Shown in pieces: positions 33,571 to 43,521 of a DNA stretch of 64,000 nt. Position 1 is the first letter of the stretch. The number at the start of each line of letters is the position of its first letter. The DNA lies in assembly GCA_965661625.1 (NCBI GenBank), contig CBFIEM010000005.1, forward strand, positions 62,001-126,000, given 5' to 3'. Made by a program: the position numbers and the translations under genes. The notes beneath the pieces were generated by a model. The model saw nothing but the letters and a program-made list of their open reading frames with translations. It did not search any database and was not told the origin of the DNA. This DNA is from GCA-2705995 sp965661625. GTDB taxonomy: Bacteria; Bacteroidota; Bacteroidia; Flavobacteriales_G; Salibacteraceae.

Positions 33571-34689
33571 ATGCTAAGGTTGTTTTTCATCTTAGTTCTA
33601 CTTTCTACTTATGCAACTTCTTCTATCAGCCAAATAGCAGCTGATTTCGGGGCTAGTGTTACTCAAGGGTGTAATCCTGTATTTGTGTTGTTTACAGATC
33701 AGAGTACCACTCAAGGACCAGCGATTAACTCTTGGAGTTGGGACTTTGGTGATGGTTCACAAGCAACTTCTCAAACAGGAAGCATTACCCACACCTACAC
33801 GACTTCAGGTATATTCAACGTGACGCTAACCGTTACCAATGGAGCGAATACCACAACAGTCACTAAGGCAGCATTTATCCAGGTGTTTGAAGATCCTATT
33901 GTGAACTTTTTGTTCAACCCTGCATCGGGATGTCAGCCTCATTTTGTTACGTTTTTAGATAACAGTGTGTCTCCTGATGGCACTCCCATGGCAAGTTGGA
34001 ATTGGTCATTGGGAAATGGTTCCACCTCATCTTTAAACAGTCCCAATGGCTGGTATACGAATTCTGGAACATTTGATGTAAGCCTTGAAGTGACAGACGC
34101 CAATGGTTGTTCGAGTTCTAAAGATAGTATTGGAATAATAAATGTTCTGCCCAAACCAAATGGATCGATAGGGGTTACGAGTCCAAGAAAAGCATGTGAT
34201 CCGCCATTGCTTGTTAATTTTAATGGTGGAGCTGCCGGGGGAACTGGTCCATATGCTTTCAATTGGAACTTCTATGCCCAAGGGACGAGCATCTTGCAAC
34301 AACCTAGTGTAAATTACACGAATTTTGGAAATGCGAGTGTTTGGTTGGAAGTTACAGATGCAAATGGATGTGTTGACACCACAACAGCAACGAATTATGT
34401 ACAAATAGGGACACTTTCAGTTAATTTTGCATTCAATAATCAGACGCACTGCATAGGAGATACGGTGTTTTTCAACAATACTTCATCTGGTGCGAATGGT
34501 TTTACATGGACACTCCCAGGAGGAATTACATCTAATGCAACAGATACTGCTTTTGTAGCTTTTGGGGGAGGCCAATATCCCATTAAGTTAGTAGGGACGA
34601 ACAGTCAGGGTTGTGGAGATTCTGTAACATATTTCGTTAATGTAGAGGCCGTTAACGCCTCCATAAGTGGCTCTCCAGTATTAGCATGA
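33571..34689 (+). CDS. PKD-repeat surface protein, N-terminal part of an interrupted gene
   Basis: A 372-residue frame with a signal peptide (MLRLFFILVLLSTYATSSIS). Four PKD-like units follow, marked by WSWDFGDGS, WNWSLGNGS, FNWNFYAQG and FTWTLPGGI. Each unit opens with a Cys such as GCNPVFVLF, GCQPHFVTF, ACDPPLLVNF. The frame ends at TGA 34687-34689 exactly where the fifth unit should show this Cys, and the same frame continues after one codon to the end at 37896. So this and the next entry are one 1441-codon gene with a nonsense codon at 373. Alone it would be exported without a sorting tail. Confidence 0.8.
   Translation: MLRLFFILVLLSTYATSSISQIAADFGASVTQGCNPVFVLFTDQSTTQGPAINSWSWDFGDGSQATSQTGSITHTYTTSGIFNVTLTVTNGANTTTVTKAAFIQVFEDPIVNFLFNPASGCQPHFVTFLDNSVSPDGTPMASWNWSLGNGSTSSLNSPNGWYTNSGTFDVSLEVTDANGCSSSKDSIGIINVLPKPNGSIGVTSPRKACDPPLLVNFNGGAAGGTGPYAFNWNFYAQGTSILQQPSVNYTNFGNASVWLEVTDANGCVDTTTATNYVQIGTLSVNFAFNNQTHCIGDTVFFNNTSSGANGFTWTLPGGITSNATDTAFVAFGGGQYPIKLVGTNSQGCGDSVTYFVNVEAVNASISGSPVLA
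34687..34689 (+). other. In-frame TGA at a conserved Cys position of the PKD gene
   Basis: The preceding residues SPVLA and following EVPHLVSFQG match the repeat opening (x)C(x)P(x)(x)V(x)F, with TGA in the Cys place. A single base change from TGC or TGT explains it. Normal TGA stops elsewhere in the window (for example the RND gene) show the standard code is used. Confidence 0.85.
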
Positions 34690-34692
34690 GAA

Positions 34693-37600
34693 GTGCCTCA
34701 TTTGGTGAGCTTTCAAGGGGCCTCAACGAATAACATAACAAATTGGCAGTGGAATTTTGGTAATGGTACTTCTTCAAACCAACAAAATCCATCAGCAACC
34801 TATGGTTCTACAGGAACGTTTACGCCTTCGCTAACCGTAACTACCATCAATGGTTGTGAATTAACAGTTTCAAATCCATTGATGATTCACGCTTATTCGG
34901 CTACAGCCTCTTTCAGTGCAACGCCTGTAAGTGGATGCCTACCATTAAATGTACAATTCACAGATACTTCATCGCCATTCGATTCCATTATAAGTTGGGC
35001 ATGGGACTTTGGTGATGGAGGAACAAGTTCACTTCAGAATCCATCACATACATACAGTCAGCATGGTGACTATACAGCTACACTGACCATAACCGTTTCA
35101 GGAGGTTGTACCTATTCGTTTTCACGTTTAATAGAAGTAGGATTCCCACAGGTTCCGGCTTTCAGCGTTTCAGACTCTAATTTCTGTGCTTCTACAACGG
35201 TTCAATTCAATAACCTCTCAACTGATTTAAGTTTAATTGATGGTTACTTATGGAATTTTGGTGATGGTAATTTTAGCAGTGCATCGAACCCATCTCATCA
35301 ATATTTAGATACTGGTTTTTTTGATGTTTCATTAACAGTGAGTTACAACGGGTGTGATACCACTGTAATGTATCCCAATTTTGTTTACGTGAATGGCCCA
35401 GTTGCATGGGGAATCCCAATTGTTGATTGCAACAACCCCTATGATATTACGTTTGATGCAACTTTTATTGATACCACAGATTGGACGTGGGACTATGGAG
35501 ATGGCGATCCGTTGGATACCAATTTACTCGGACATATTCATACGTATGATACTACGGGAGTTTACAGCTATACCTTAACTGCTTTTAATGCTCAGAATGG
35601 CTGTAGTTTTAGCTTTACGGAAGACGTGCATGTATTAGATATTCAGGCGGTTATTACGCTAAGTGATTCGGGCTATTGCATTTATAAGCCTTTTCAGGTA
35701 GATGGAACAGGTTCAAGGGATGAATCAACCTATGCTTGGAGCTTTCCTGGTGCGGTAACTACTTCATCCACCAACAGTATCCCTACTGTTACATACAATT
35801 CAGGTGGGTTCCATACCATAACCCTGATTGCCACAGATTTGAATGGTTGCAGTGATACTGCCAGTACAGACGTTTTTACAACAAAGCCAATAGCAATCTT
35901 TGGAATGGATACAACTTTTGGTTGCACAGGACTTCCAGTGAGCTTTACGGATTCTTCCACAAGTGATACCAACCTTGTAGGTTGGTCGTGGGACTTTAAC
36001 AACGGAAATTTTTCTACCCTTCAAAACCCGTCAACTTCATTTCCGTATTATTCCAACAATGGGTATGATATTGAGTTGATAGTTACCGATACATTTGGCT
36101 GCACAGACACAGCATTTCAACAAGGAGCAGTTACAATCATTCAACCGTTTCCAGAATTTTCGGTAGATACCCAAACGTGTGAATTGGAAGTGATTACGTT
36201 TAATAACCAGAGTACAGGACAAAATTGGACATATGCGTGGGATTTTGGGGATGGCAACACAAGTTCAGCTATTAATCCGCTTCATGCATACGCAACATCA
36301 GGTTGGTACGATATCACTTACCAAGTTACAGATTCACTAGGCTGTGACAGCACCTTAGTTAGGCCTCAATACATTGAAGTTCAAGCACTTCCACAAGCAA
36401 ATTTTGGAGTTAGCGATACCTTTAGCGCTTGTTGGCCTTTTGAAGTGAGTTTTTACGACTCAAGCACATCACCATTTATTACTGATTACTACTGGGATTT
36501 TGGGGACACCTCTCAGGTTCTTCAAACCAATTTAACTTCCGTTAATTATACTTACAATTTTGCTGGCGATATAGATGTGGGCTTAATTGTAGAAACAAAT
36601 TACGGCTGTAGAGATACCCTATATCAGAATGACTTAATCGAAATTCAAGGTCCATTTGCGATTTTTCAAGCATTCCCTGACACGGTTTGCCTAGGGGAAC
36701 CTGTATTCTTTACAGTAGACACCGCGATCAATGTGCTGAATATCACCTTCAATTTTGGTGATGGAAATTCTGCGGCTGTTGGGGGAGATGCCGACACGGT
36801 GAGCCACTTATTCACTGACACTGCTACCATTACCGTTGATGTTATTTATGTAGATAGTAATGGGCTATGTCCAAAGTACGATACATTAGATCTTTTCATT
36901 CATAATGTGGTTGGGAACTGGAACCTCGGATCTTTAACAGGATGCACGCCATATGCATTTCCAGTAGAGGATGCTTCCATTGGCTCGAATGCTTGGATAT
37001 GGGATTTTGGTGATGGCGGCTCGAGTTCATTGGATTCGTTAACCTATACTTACCAAGACTCAGGAAATTTTAACGTTCAATTAATCGCCTATAACGACAC
37101 TACAGGATGTGCCGATACCATTAGTGCTGCACTTGATATTAATAGTCCTCCAGCGATTTATACTTTGGGTGAGACGTTCATATGTGACGGGTTATCAGTT
37201 CCATTGAATGTTTTTGGCGGGCTAAACTATGAGTGGTCACCTGCGATAACCTTGACAAACCCATTCGTTCCCAATCCAACCGCATTCCCATCGGCAGATG
37301 AAACTTATTACGTTAGCGTTACGGATGACATTGGCTGTCTTAGTGTTGATTCGGTTAATGTATACGTACAAACTAAACCTGAGATAGTACTCTTTCCTCC
37401 TGATGTCTCATTGTACGATGGGGAAGTATTTGAACATAATGTTCAACTGAATCAGGATTATGAATTCAGTTGGAGTCCAACTCAGTTTTTAAATTGTCCA
37501 AGCTGCTTGAATGTTTCAACAAGAGGGCGCGAAGACATTACGTATACTTTAACCGTTTGGGATACGAATAACTGCTTTGTAATAGACTCAAGTTTTACCG

Positions 37601-37896
37601 TTACATTAGACTACAACGGGGTATTTATCCCGAATGCCTTCTCACCAAATGGAGATGGAAGAAATGATGTGCTTTACATATACCCGCGAGGCGTTAAGGA
37701 CCTTGTTTCCTTCAATATTTACGACCGCTGGGGTTCTCCTGTATTTAGCGCTAGCAGTTTTGATAAAGGGTGGGATGGTTCAGTAAATGGCGAAGTACTT
37801 CCGGGTCAACAGGTTTACATGTACGTGGCAATTATTAGACTCTTTAATGGGGATGAACAAGAGTTGCGCGGTACCATTCTTAAAATAGACCGCTAA
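34693..37896 (+). CDS. PKD-repeat surface protein with type B T9SS tail, C-terminal part of an interrupted gene
   Basis: A 1067-residue continuation; the listed start is a GTG one codon after the interrupting TGA and is probably not a natural start. About ten further PKD-like units (for example WQWNFGNGT, WAWDFGDGG, YLWNFGDGN, WTWDYGDGD, YAWDFGDGN, WIWDFGDGG) lead to a final 90-residue domain beginning VFIPNAFSPNGDGRND and ending RGTILKIDR. This is the gliding-motility-associated C-terminal (type B, CHU_C) sorting module used by the type IX secretion system. The whole product would be a cell-surface adhesin-like protein with 14 PKD units. It is convergent with recQ, 6 bases away. Confidence 0.85.
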   Translation: MPHLVSFQGASTNNITNWQWNFGNGTSSNQQNPSATYGSTGTFTPSLTVTTINGCELTVSNPLMIHAYSATASFSATPVSGCLPLNVQFTDTSSPFDSIISWAWDFGDGGTSSLQNPSHTYSQHGDYTATLTITVSGGCTYSFSRLIEVGFPQVPAFSVSDSNFCASTTVQFNNLSTDLSLIDGYLWNFGDGNFSSASNPSHQYLDTGFFDVSLTVSYNGCDTTVMYPNFVYVNGPVAWGIPIVDCNNPYDITFDATFIDTTDWTWDYGDGDPLDTNLLGHIHTYDTTGVYSYTLTAFNAQNGCSFSFTEDVHVLDIQAVITLSDSGYCIYKPFQVDGTGSRDESTYAWSFPGAVTTSSTNSIPTVTYNSGGFHTITLIATDLNGCSDTASTDVFTTKPIAIFGMDTTFGCTGLPVSFTDSSTSDTNLVGWSWDFNNGNFSTLQNPSTSFPYYSNNGYDIELIVTDTFGCTDTAFQQGAVTIIQPFPEFSVDTQTCELEVITFNNQSTGQNWTYAWDFGDGNTSSAINPLHAYATSGWYDITYQVTDSLGCDSTLVRPQYIEVQALPQANFGVSDTFSACWPFEVSFYDSSTSPFITDYYWDFGDTSQVLQTNLTSVNYTYNFAGDIDVGLIVETNYGCRDTLYQNDLIEIQGPFAIFQAFPDTVCLGEPVFFTVDTAINVLNITFNFGDGNSAAVGGDADTVSHLFTDTATITVDVIYVDSNGLCPKYDTLDLFIHNVVGNWNLGSLTGCTPYAFPVEDASIGSNAWIWDFGDGGSSSLDSLTYTYQDSGNFNVQLIAYNDTTGCADTISAALDINSPPAIYTLGETFICDGLSVPLNVFGGLNYEWSPAITLTNPFVPNPTAFPSADETYYVSVTDDIGCLSVDSVNVYVQTKPEIVLFPPDVSLYDGEVFEHNVQLNQDYEFSWSPTQFLNCPSCLNVSTRGREDITYTLTVWDTNNCFVIDSSFTVTLDYNGVFIPNAFSPNGDGRNDVLYIYPRGVKDLVSFNIYDRWGSPVFSASSFDKGWDGSVNGEVLPGQQVYMYVAIIRLFNGDEQELRGTILKIDR

Positions 37897-37902
37897 TATT
37901 GT

Positions 37903-39798
37903 CTAGAAGCGGAGTGTTACAAATCCTGATTCACTTTCTTCAATTTTTTCCTCACTCACTAATAGCTTATAAATGGCAATCACTTGTTCTTCGCGATACT
38001 CTTCGGTTAAAGCTTGAATCAATTCGGATACCGTTAAGGATTCGTTTTTAATGGTGTTTAACATGGCCTGTTCAACCACTTTTCCCGTTGTTTTTCGCTT
38101 ACTCAAGCAAACATCACATTTACCACAAGTTGTAGTTGTTTTCTCACCAAAATAGGCCAAAAGCTGAATGTTTCGGCAGGTTGACTCGTTAGCCAAATAA
38201 GCCAGAACAGCATCCAGCTTCTCTAATGATCTTCTTTTTAATTGGTCATAGGTATCCGGAGCGATTTGTACACGTTTGGCATCAAGTTTTGGAGAGGTAA
38301 ACGTAAGTAACGGTGAGTCGGACTCTTTGCGGTAATCGAGTAGTTTAAGTTTACTTAAGTAGGAGAGCTGCTGAACAACCTCCCCCTTATTGCTATCACA
38401 TCGTTCGCCTATTAGCTGCTCATTGATGGTGATGTAATCATCAAAATACCCAGTATATGACCTAAGTAGCACATCAATAATTGGAGCGAATTTTGGATTG
38501 GCAACTTTGTACTCATAGAACCTGCGCTGTGTTGTTGTAATCATTAAACTACTGGGCATGTAATCATAATCGGAAAGGCTTACTAACCCATTCTTAGCTA
38601 AGAATTGAAGGGCAGCGAAAACAGCCCGGTAATTCATGTTGTAGTTATTGCAAAAGTCTTGAATTGCAAAGGGAAAACTTTCGCCTAAGCCACCTCCATT
38701 GGCCAACCTGAAGTAATTGCCTAATGCCTGATAAACTTGTTTTATAAAAGCTTTTGGTGGGTAGTTCTTTGCTAATTGTTCACGGACCTCACGAATATCA
38801 TTTTCATCATAAAACAGCACTGCGTATGCCGGTAACTCGTCACGTCCACCGCGCCCTGCTTCTTGAAAGTAAGCTTCTATTGAACCTGGTATATCCATGT
38901 GTGCAACAAACCTTACATCGGCTTTATCGATACCCATTCCAAAGGCATTCGTAGCGCAAATAACCTGGGTTTGTCCAGTTATCCAAGCATCTTGTTTGTG
39001 ATCGCGTTCAACCATGGATAATCCACCGTGATAATAATCCGCTTTTATTCCCATTCCGGATAGATAGCGTGCCAATTCTGCAGTATGCTTTCGCGTACTC
39101 ACGTAGACCACACCGCTTCCTTTTGACTGTTTAACTAGCTTTACTAAACGCTCCCATTTATTCGGTTCATATTGAACTACATAAGTTAAATTAGGACGTT
39201 CAAAGCTCGATTGAATGGTATGGGAAGTACTGAATGCAAGCTTTTCCTGAATGTCAACAACCACCTTTGGAGTAGCAGTAGCAGTAAGTGCTAAAAATGG
39301 AACCTCAGGAAGTAGCTTCCTTAATTCAGGAATTTCTAGGTATGCAGGACGAAAATCATAACCCCACTGAGAAATACAGTGTGCCTCATCTACTGCCACA
39401 AATGATACAGGCATGCGCTTTACTCGAGCTAAAAACAATTCTGTTTTTAAGCGTTCAGGTGAGACATACAAGAATTTATAATGACCATGGACGCAGTTAT
39501 CTAAAGCAACGTCAACTTCGCGTTGACTCATTCCACTCATTATAGCCACGGCTTTTATTCCTCTTTTGCGAAGTTGATGCACTTGGTCTTTCATAAGTGC
39601 TATGAGTGGTGATACTACAATGCACACCCCATCCTGCATAAGTGCTGGAACCTGAAAGCAAATGGACTTTCCTCCTCCAGTTGGAAGTAATGCGAGTGTA
39701 TCTTGACGACCAATAATTGCATGAATGACCGCTTCCTGATTTGGTCGAAATTGATCATAGCCCCAATAGGTTTTTAGTATTTCAAGGGCGGATTTCAC
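37903..39798 (-). CDS. recQ: ATP-dependent DNA helicase RecQ
   Basis: A 631-residue superfamily 2 helicase for 3'-5' unwinding in recombination and repair. It has LLPTGGGKSICFQVPAL (Walker A), FVAVDEAHCISQWGYDFRPAY (DEAH), LALTATAT, and QVICATNAFGMGIDKADVRFV. A zinc-binding RQC region follows with Cys residues in STCRNIQLLAYFG and TTTCGKCDVCLSK, then a winged helix. No HRDC domain is evident after it, so the protein is the shorter RecQ type. It is convergent with the PKD gene and 14 bases downstream of the secreted-protein gene on the same strand. Confidence 0.95.
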   Translation of the reverse strand: MKSALEILKTYWGYDQFRPNQEAVIHAIIGRQDTLALLPTGGGKSICFQVPALMQDGVCIVVSPLIALMKDQVHQLRKRGIKAVAIMSGMSQREVDVALDNCVHGHYKFLYVSPERLKTELFLARVKRMPVSFVAVDEAHCISQWGYDFRPAYLEIPELRKLLPEVPFLALTATATPKVVVDIQEKLAFSTSHTIQSSFERPNLTYVVQYEPNKWERLVKLVKQSKGSGVVYVSTRKHTAELARYLSGMGIKADYYHGGLSMVERDHKQDAWITGQTQVICATNAFGMGIDKADVRFVAHMDIPGSIEAYFQEAGRGGRDELPAYAVLFYDENDIREVREQLAKNYPPKAFIKQVYQALGNYFRLANGGGLGESFPFAIQDFCNNYNMNYRAVFAALQFLAKNGLVSLSDYDYMPSSLMITTTQRRFYEYKVANPKFAPIIDVLLRSYTGYFDDYITINEQLIGERCDSNKGEVVQQLSYLSKLKLLDYRKESDSPLLTFTSPKLDAKRVQIAPDTYDQLKRRSLEKLDAVLAYLANESTCRNIQLLAYFGEKTTTTCGKCDVCLSKRKTTGKVVEQAMLNTIKNESLTVSELIQALTEEYREEQVIAIYKLLVSEEKIEESESGFVTLRF

Positions 39799-39812
39799 AA
39801 GGGCGTAAATAC

Positions 39813-42371
39813 TTATTGAACTACAAATGGAATAGCCGTGGATTCTTCTCCAATTTCAAGCTGAACAAAATAAGATCCACTTGCCCATTTACTTGTTGAC
39901 TGTGTCCACTGTGACACATCTGACAACTGTACGTGGTCTTGAGTTATAACCCTTCCATTGGCGTCTAAAATGGAAATTTGAACAAGGCCATATTCCTGAG
40001 TGGTAAATGAAATGTTGAGCTCAGATGAAACAGGGTTAGGGAATAGCCTTACTTGGATATCAGCAAGTTCTTCCTCTATGGCTAATGCTATATATTCAAT
40101 GGATATGCTATATGCACATCCGTTGGCATCTCGAACAACAATGGTGTGCATCCCTGCTGCAAGGTTGTTAAAGGTATTTGTTGAGCCAAACTGCTCATCA
40201 TCAATTTTATACATATAGCCTGGAGTTCCTCCGGTTACAGTAACGTTTATTGCAGTGCCATTTTGCGATGCGGTAGCACTCAAGCTATCTGGCTGACTAA
40301 TAGTGAACGTATTGGAGGAAGTACAACCATTTACGTCTTGAACATAATAAGTATAGGCACCAGTATCGAGGTTATTGAAACTACCAGAACTTACAAAGGA
40401 ATTGTTATCTATCGAGTAGGTGAGCCCTCCGGAACCACCAGTCCCCGTGATGTTTATTTGTCCATCAGCTTCACCAAAACAACTAACATCAACGGTACTT
40501 GCATTACTTTGCAGGGCAGGTGGCTCGCCAATAGCGATGCTAGGGATTGTGAACGAACAACCCGTTCCATCAGTTATTGTCACTGAATAATTTCCTGCAC
40601 TCAAATTGGTAAACAAGGAGTCATTCTGACTTCCCTGACTAGAAAGGACAAATGTGTAATTCGAAGAGTTTCCGCCGTTTACGGAAAACTGAAGCGCTGC
40701 AGTTGCATCACCGTTACACAGGATAGTGGCCGTTTGGTTATAAGAGGCATTTAAGCCATTGCACTGATCATCAATGGTAAAGCCCGCTACACGTGTGTCC
40801 CACGTTGATGAAGGATTATACTCTCCGGTAAACCAAAATGTGGAATCATCGGCAGGGTCAACGACCATCGCAAAATAATCTCCATAGCGGTTACTCGTAT
40901 TACTACCATTACCACTTACGATGCTTTGTTCTTGAAGGGGCATAGCGCCAGCTGGATCAGTGTCAACACGTCCTGTGTAGCGTAAAGATGGAAATGTGGT
41001 ATTACTGGATACAGCATAAGCCAAAGCGATATTACCGTTTTCATCCATGCTTATTGTAGCCATCCAACGATTGTCGGAATCGGGAGAATAGGTACCTTCT
41101 TGATACAAGGACCAAGGACCAATTCCATTTCTTCTAAACTCATACCAGCGAATTCCTGCAAGGTCATTACCTGTGACATCGGTTGCATGACAACCAACAA
41201 TCACTTCATGCGTTCCAAAATTTCTATACTGCATACGGTTCATGAATACTTCCCGCAAAGGATCTAATGAGATACTTGAATTTGGTTGTGTAATTCCACT
41301 AAATGCAAAATAACCATTGATATCACTATCAAATTCGGTCACATTTATAGTTAAGGGTCCTTGAAGAACACTATTTGCCGAGTTGTTAAAATCCGGAGTC
41401 AGTTCCCAATATTGCAAGAAATCAGATGTGGGATTACTTGAGCTAGGGAAGTGAGCTTCATCGTCAACATGCCTCCAAAAAAGACCAGGAGAATTTGAAG
41501 CGGGCAGTGTAGTTCCATCAAAATCTACAGGGGTAAGAGCTTGAAAGCCAAAAGAACTTAAATCTGGCACTGTAAAACGCTGTGCCGTCGTATTCAATCC
41601 ATTCAACATCGCACTTCTATCCAGCGCATAAATTGCTGTTTGACTTTCATTGGTGGTCACAAAATAGGCATTGTGCCAAATGCTATATTTTGGGTAATCA
41701 GGAAAGGTTGGTGTATTGAACTCGTATGCGTGGTATGTTCCCATCGGATCTGGAGAGGTAGAAATGCCAATCAAAAGTTTGTTTCCGACAGATGAGAACT
41801 CGCTAATAAGCCAGCGATCTGCTAATTGATCGTAGCAAACAATTGGGTCACCAAGGCCTGTAACACCAAATTGGTTCCACAAGTTATTGAGGTTTGCAGG
41901 GCCATATAATGATACCCCCGCTTTATCCCAAACTTCCATAGTGGCACCCCCCGGCGCGTTAATCATTTGAATCACGTGATTAGGTCCTACTTCTAAACAG
42001 GGGTCGGGAGGTTGTACACCATTAAACCCCATACCGGCCCAATTTTGTGTGAGGCTAGTTGATGCTGTTCGATTAGATGTTGACCGATAGCCATATTGTT
42101 TATTTGTTAACAGTTCATCTGGACCGCCATTAGGGTTATGACTTACAGGACCCGTTCCTCGTCCGTTGAAGTTGGGAATCACTTTAATGCGATGAGCAGG
42201 AGCATTAGGTGCGGCGTCATAGTCGTTGTGATTTACTAAGTCATCAGATTCTCCCAAATAGGTTACTTGAATCTCCTGATCAATGGTGTATGAATTGGTT
42301 GATGTATTTAGGTGCTGCGCACTAATTATGAGACTAGAAAAACAAAACAGTTGGCAAAAAAGGTATTTCAT
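39813..42371 (-). CDS. Secreted SprB-repeat protein with type A T9SS tail
   Basis: A protein of about 852 residues starting at ATG 42369-42371 (MKYLFCQLFCFSSLIISAQ, a signal peptide); an ATG four codons upstream is also possible. The long N-terminal region (about 90-560) reads as a beta-propeller-like exported domain (NWAGMGFNGVQPPDPCLEVG, WLISEFSSVG, FWFTGEYNPSS). Three SprB-like repeats follow (CNGDATAALQFSVNGG, SCFGEADGQINITGTGGSGG, VTGGTPGYMYKI). The C-terminus VRLFPNPVSSELNISF to SGSYFVQL is the type A sorting signal. It should be exported through type IX secretion and attached to or released from the surface. The ligand is unknown. Confidence 0.85.
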   Translation of the reverse strand: MKYLFCQLFCFSSLIISAQHLNTSTNSYTIDQEIQVTYLGESDDLVNHNDYDAAPNAPAHRIKVIPNFNGRGTGPVSHNPNGGPDELLTNKQYGYRSTSNRTASTSLTQNWAGMGFNGVQPPDPCLEVGPNHVIQMINAPGGATMEVWDKAGVSLYGPANLNNLWNQFGVTGLGDPIVCYDQLADRWLISEFSSVGNKLLIGISTSPDPMGTYHAYEFNTPTFPDYPKYSIWHNAYFVTTNESQTAIYALDRSAMLNGLNTTAQRFTVPDLSSFGFQALTPVDFDGTTLPASNSPGLFWRHVDDEAHFPSSSNPTSDFLQYWELTPDFNNSANSVLQGPLTINVTEFDSDINGYFAFSGITQPNSSISLDPLREVFMNRMQYRNFGTHEVIVGCHATDVTGNDLAGIRWYEFRRNGIGPWSLYQEGTYSPDSDNRWMATISMDENGNIALAYAVSSNTTFPSLRYTGRVDTDPAGAMPLQEQSIVSGNGSNTSNRYGDYFAMVVDPADDSTFWFTGEYNPSSTWDTRVAGFTIDDQCNGLNASYNQTATILCNGDATAALQFSVNGGNSSNYTFVLSSQGSQNDSLFTNLSAGNYSVTITDGTGCSFTIPSIAIGEPPALQSNASTVDVSCFGEADGQINITGTGGSGGLTYSIDNNSFVSSGSFNNLDTGAYTYYVQDVNGCTSSNTFTISQPDSLSATASQNGTAINVTVTGGTPGYMYKIDDEQFGSTNTFNNLAAGMHTIVVRDANGCAYSISIEYIALAIEEELADIQVRLFPNPVSSELNISFTTQEYGLVQISILDANGRVITQDHVQLSDVSQWTQSTSKWASGSYFVQLEIGEESTAIPFVVQ

Positions 42372-42415
42372 CTTAAAAGGCATTTTTTATGGCACCCTAA
42401 ATATACTGCTACTTT

Positions 42416-43516
42416 TTAACGGATGGCTTCATCGTTAATAGGATTATCTCTTAACTCGGTTTGTTTATCTATTCCATCGATTACCTCTATGTAAACGCCA
42501 TCGCTGAGTCCCAAGGTTACCTCTTGTTTGATAAACTCCTGATTACCAGTTTCAACCATCACAGAGGTGGCGCCATCTTCAAATGATACAAGACGTTCTT
42601 CAATGGCAAGTGCGTTTTCACGCTTTTCCAGAACTATAGCGGCAGTTGCAGAATATCCAGCGCGGATAAAGTATCCGTCTACAAGTTCAATAGCTGCTTT
42701 AATCGGAAACTTGATGGATCCATTATCATCTTGACCTTTTGGTGAAATGTATTCGAGTGAAGCTTTGAACGATGAGCCATCAATTGCACCAATAGTTAGA
42801 ATAAGCTCCATTCCTTCTTGAACTCGAGCTACTTCAGACTCGTCCAATAGACCTTCAAAAATCATTTCTCCCATATCTGCTACCGTTGCAATGGTTGTTC
42901 CTTCGTTAAACGTATTTGACTCAATAACTTGATTTCCTTGTTTAACAGGAACATCGAGGACCATCCCATTTATTGTGGACCGCACCAGCGTGTTTGTTGA
43001 ATTGGAGGCATTTTTAGAGATACCGTCTTTTATAATCTGCAGGTTGTCTTCAGCTCCGACAACTTCTAGCTGCGCATTTTCTAATGCAACACCAAATGGT
43101 TGAAAAGTAGCTTTAGAAATAACGCCTTCTTCCAGTAAGGCTTGGTTCCGATCATAATCAACTTGAGCATTATTAAGTTGAATACGGGCGCGCTGAAGTC
43201 GGTTTTCGGCATTGCTTAAACTCGCCATGTCGGGAATAATTTTAATTCGTGCAATGAGGTCACCTTTTGTGATTTTGTCACCAGCTTCAACAAAAAGCTC
43301 ATCAATGATTCCAGAGACTACTGGTTTTATAAGTATCTCTTTGCGGGGCACAACGGACCCCGTAGCCACAGTTTGATTTATTATTGTTTTAACCTGCGGC
43401 CGAGAAGTGCTGTAAATTAAGTCTGGCGCTTGGTTCTTAGCGTAGAGAAAGTAGAGTGTATATCCAAATAGACCGAGAATTCCCGCTAGTAATACAATTC
43501 GAATTATCTTTTTCAT
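42416..43516 (-). CDS. MacA-like periplasmic adaptor (HlyD family)
   Basis: A 366-residue membrane-fusion protein. An N-terminal membrane anchor (about 6-25) is followed by a barrel-sandwich half (IKPVVSGIIDELFVEAGDKITKGDLIARIK), a coiled-coil hairpin (about 95-160), the returning lipoyl half (STINGMVLDVPVKQGNQV) and a beta-barrel domain. It would link the inner-membrane ABC permeases to an outer-membrane channel that is not encoded here. It is the last gene of a four-gene operon: ATPase, permease, permease, adaptor, with 5 bases to the permease upstream. Confidence 0.88.
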   Translation of the reverse strand: MKKIIRIVLLAGILGLFGYTLYFLYAKNQAPDLIYSTSRPQVKTIINQTVATGSVVPRKEILIKPVVSGIIDELFVEAGDKITKGDLIARIKIIPDMASLSNAENRLQRARIQLNNAQVDYDRNQALLEEGVISKATFQPFGVALENAQLEVVGAEDNLQIIKDGISKNASNSTNTLVRSTINGMVLDVPVKQGNQVIESNTFNEGTTIATVADMGEMIFEGLLDESEVARVQEGMELILTIGAIDGSSFKASLEYISPKGQDDNGSIKFPIKAAIELVDGYFIRAGYSATAAIVLEKRENALAIEERLVSFEDGATSVMVETGNQEFIKQEVTLGLSDGVYIEVIDGIDKQTELRDNPINDEAIR

Positions 43517-43521
43517 AGATC

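Noticed and set aside
34687..34740. TGA as a selenocysteine codon in the PKD gene
   Set aside because: Only a weak 4-base stem (CTCA/TGAG) lies after the TGA, not a convincing bacterial SECIS, and no selenium genes are visible. A point mutation at a Cys codon is simpler.
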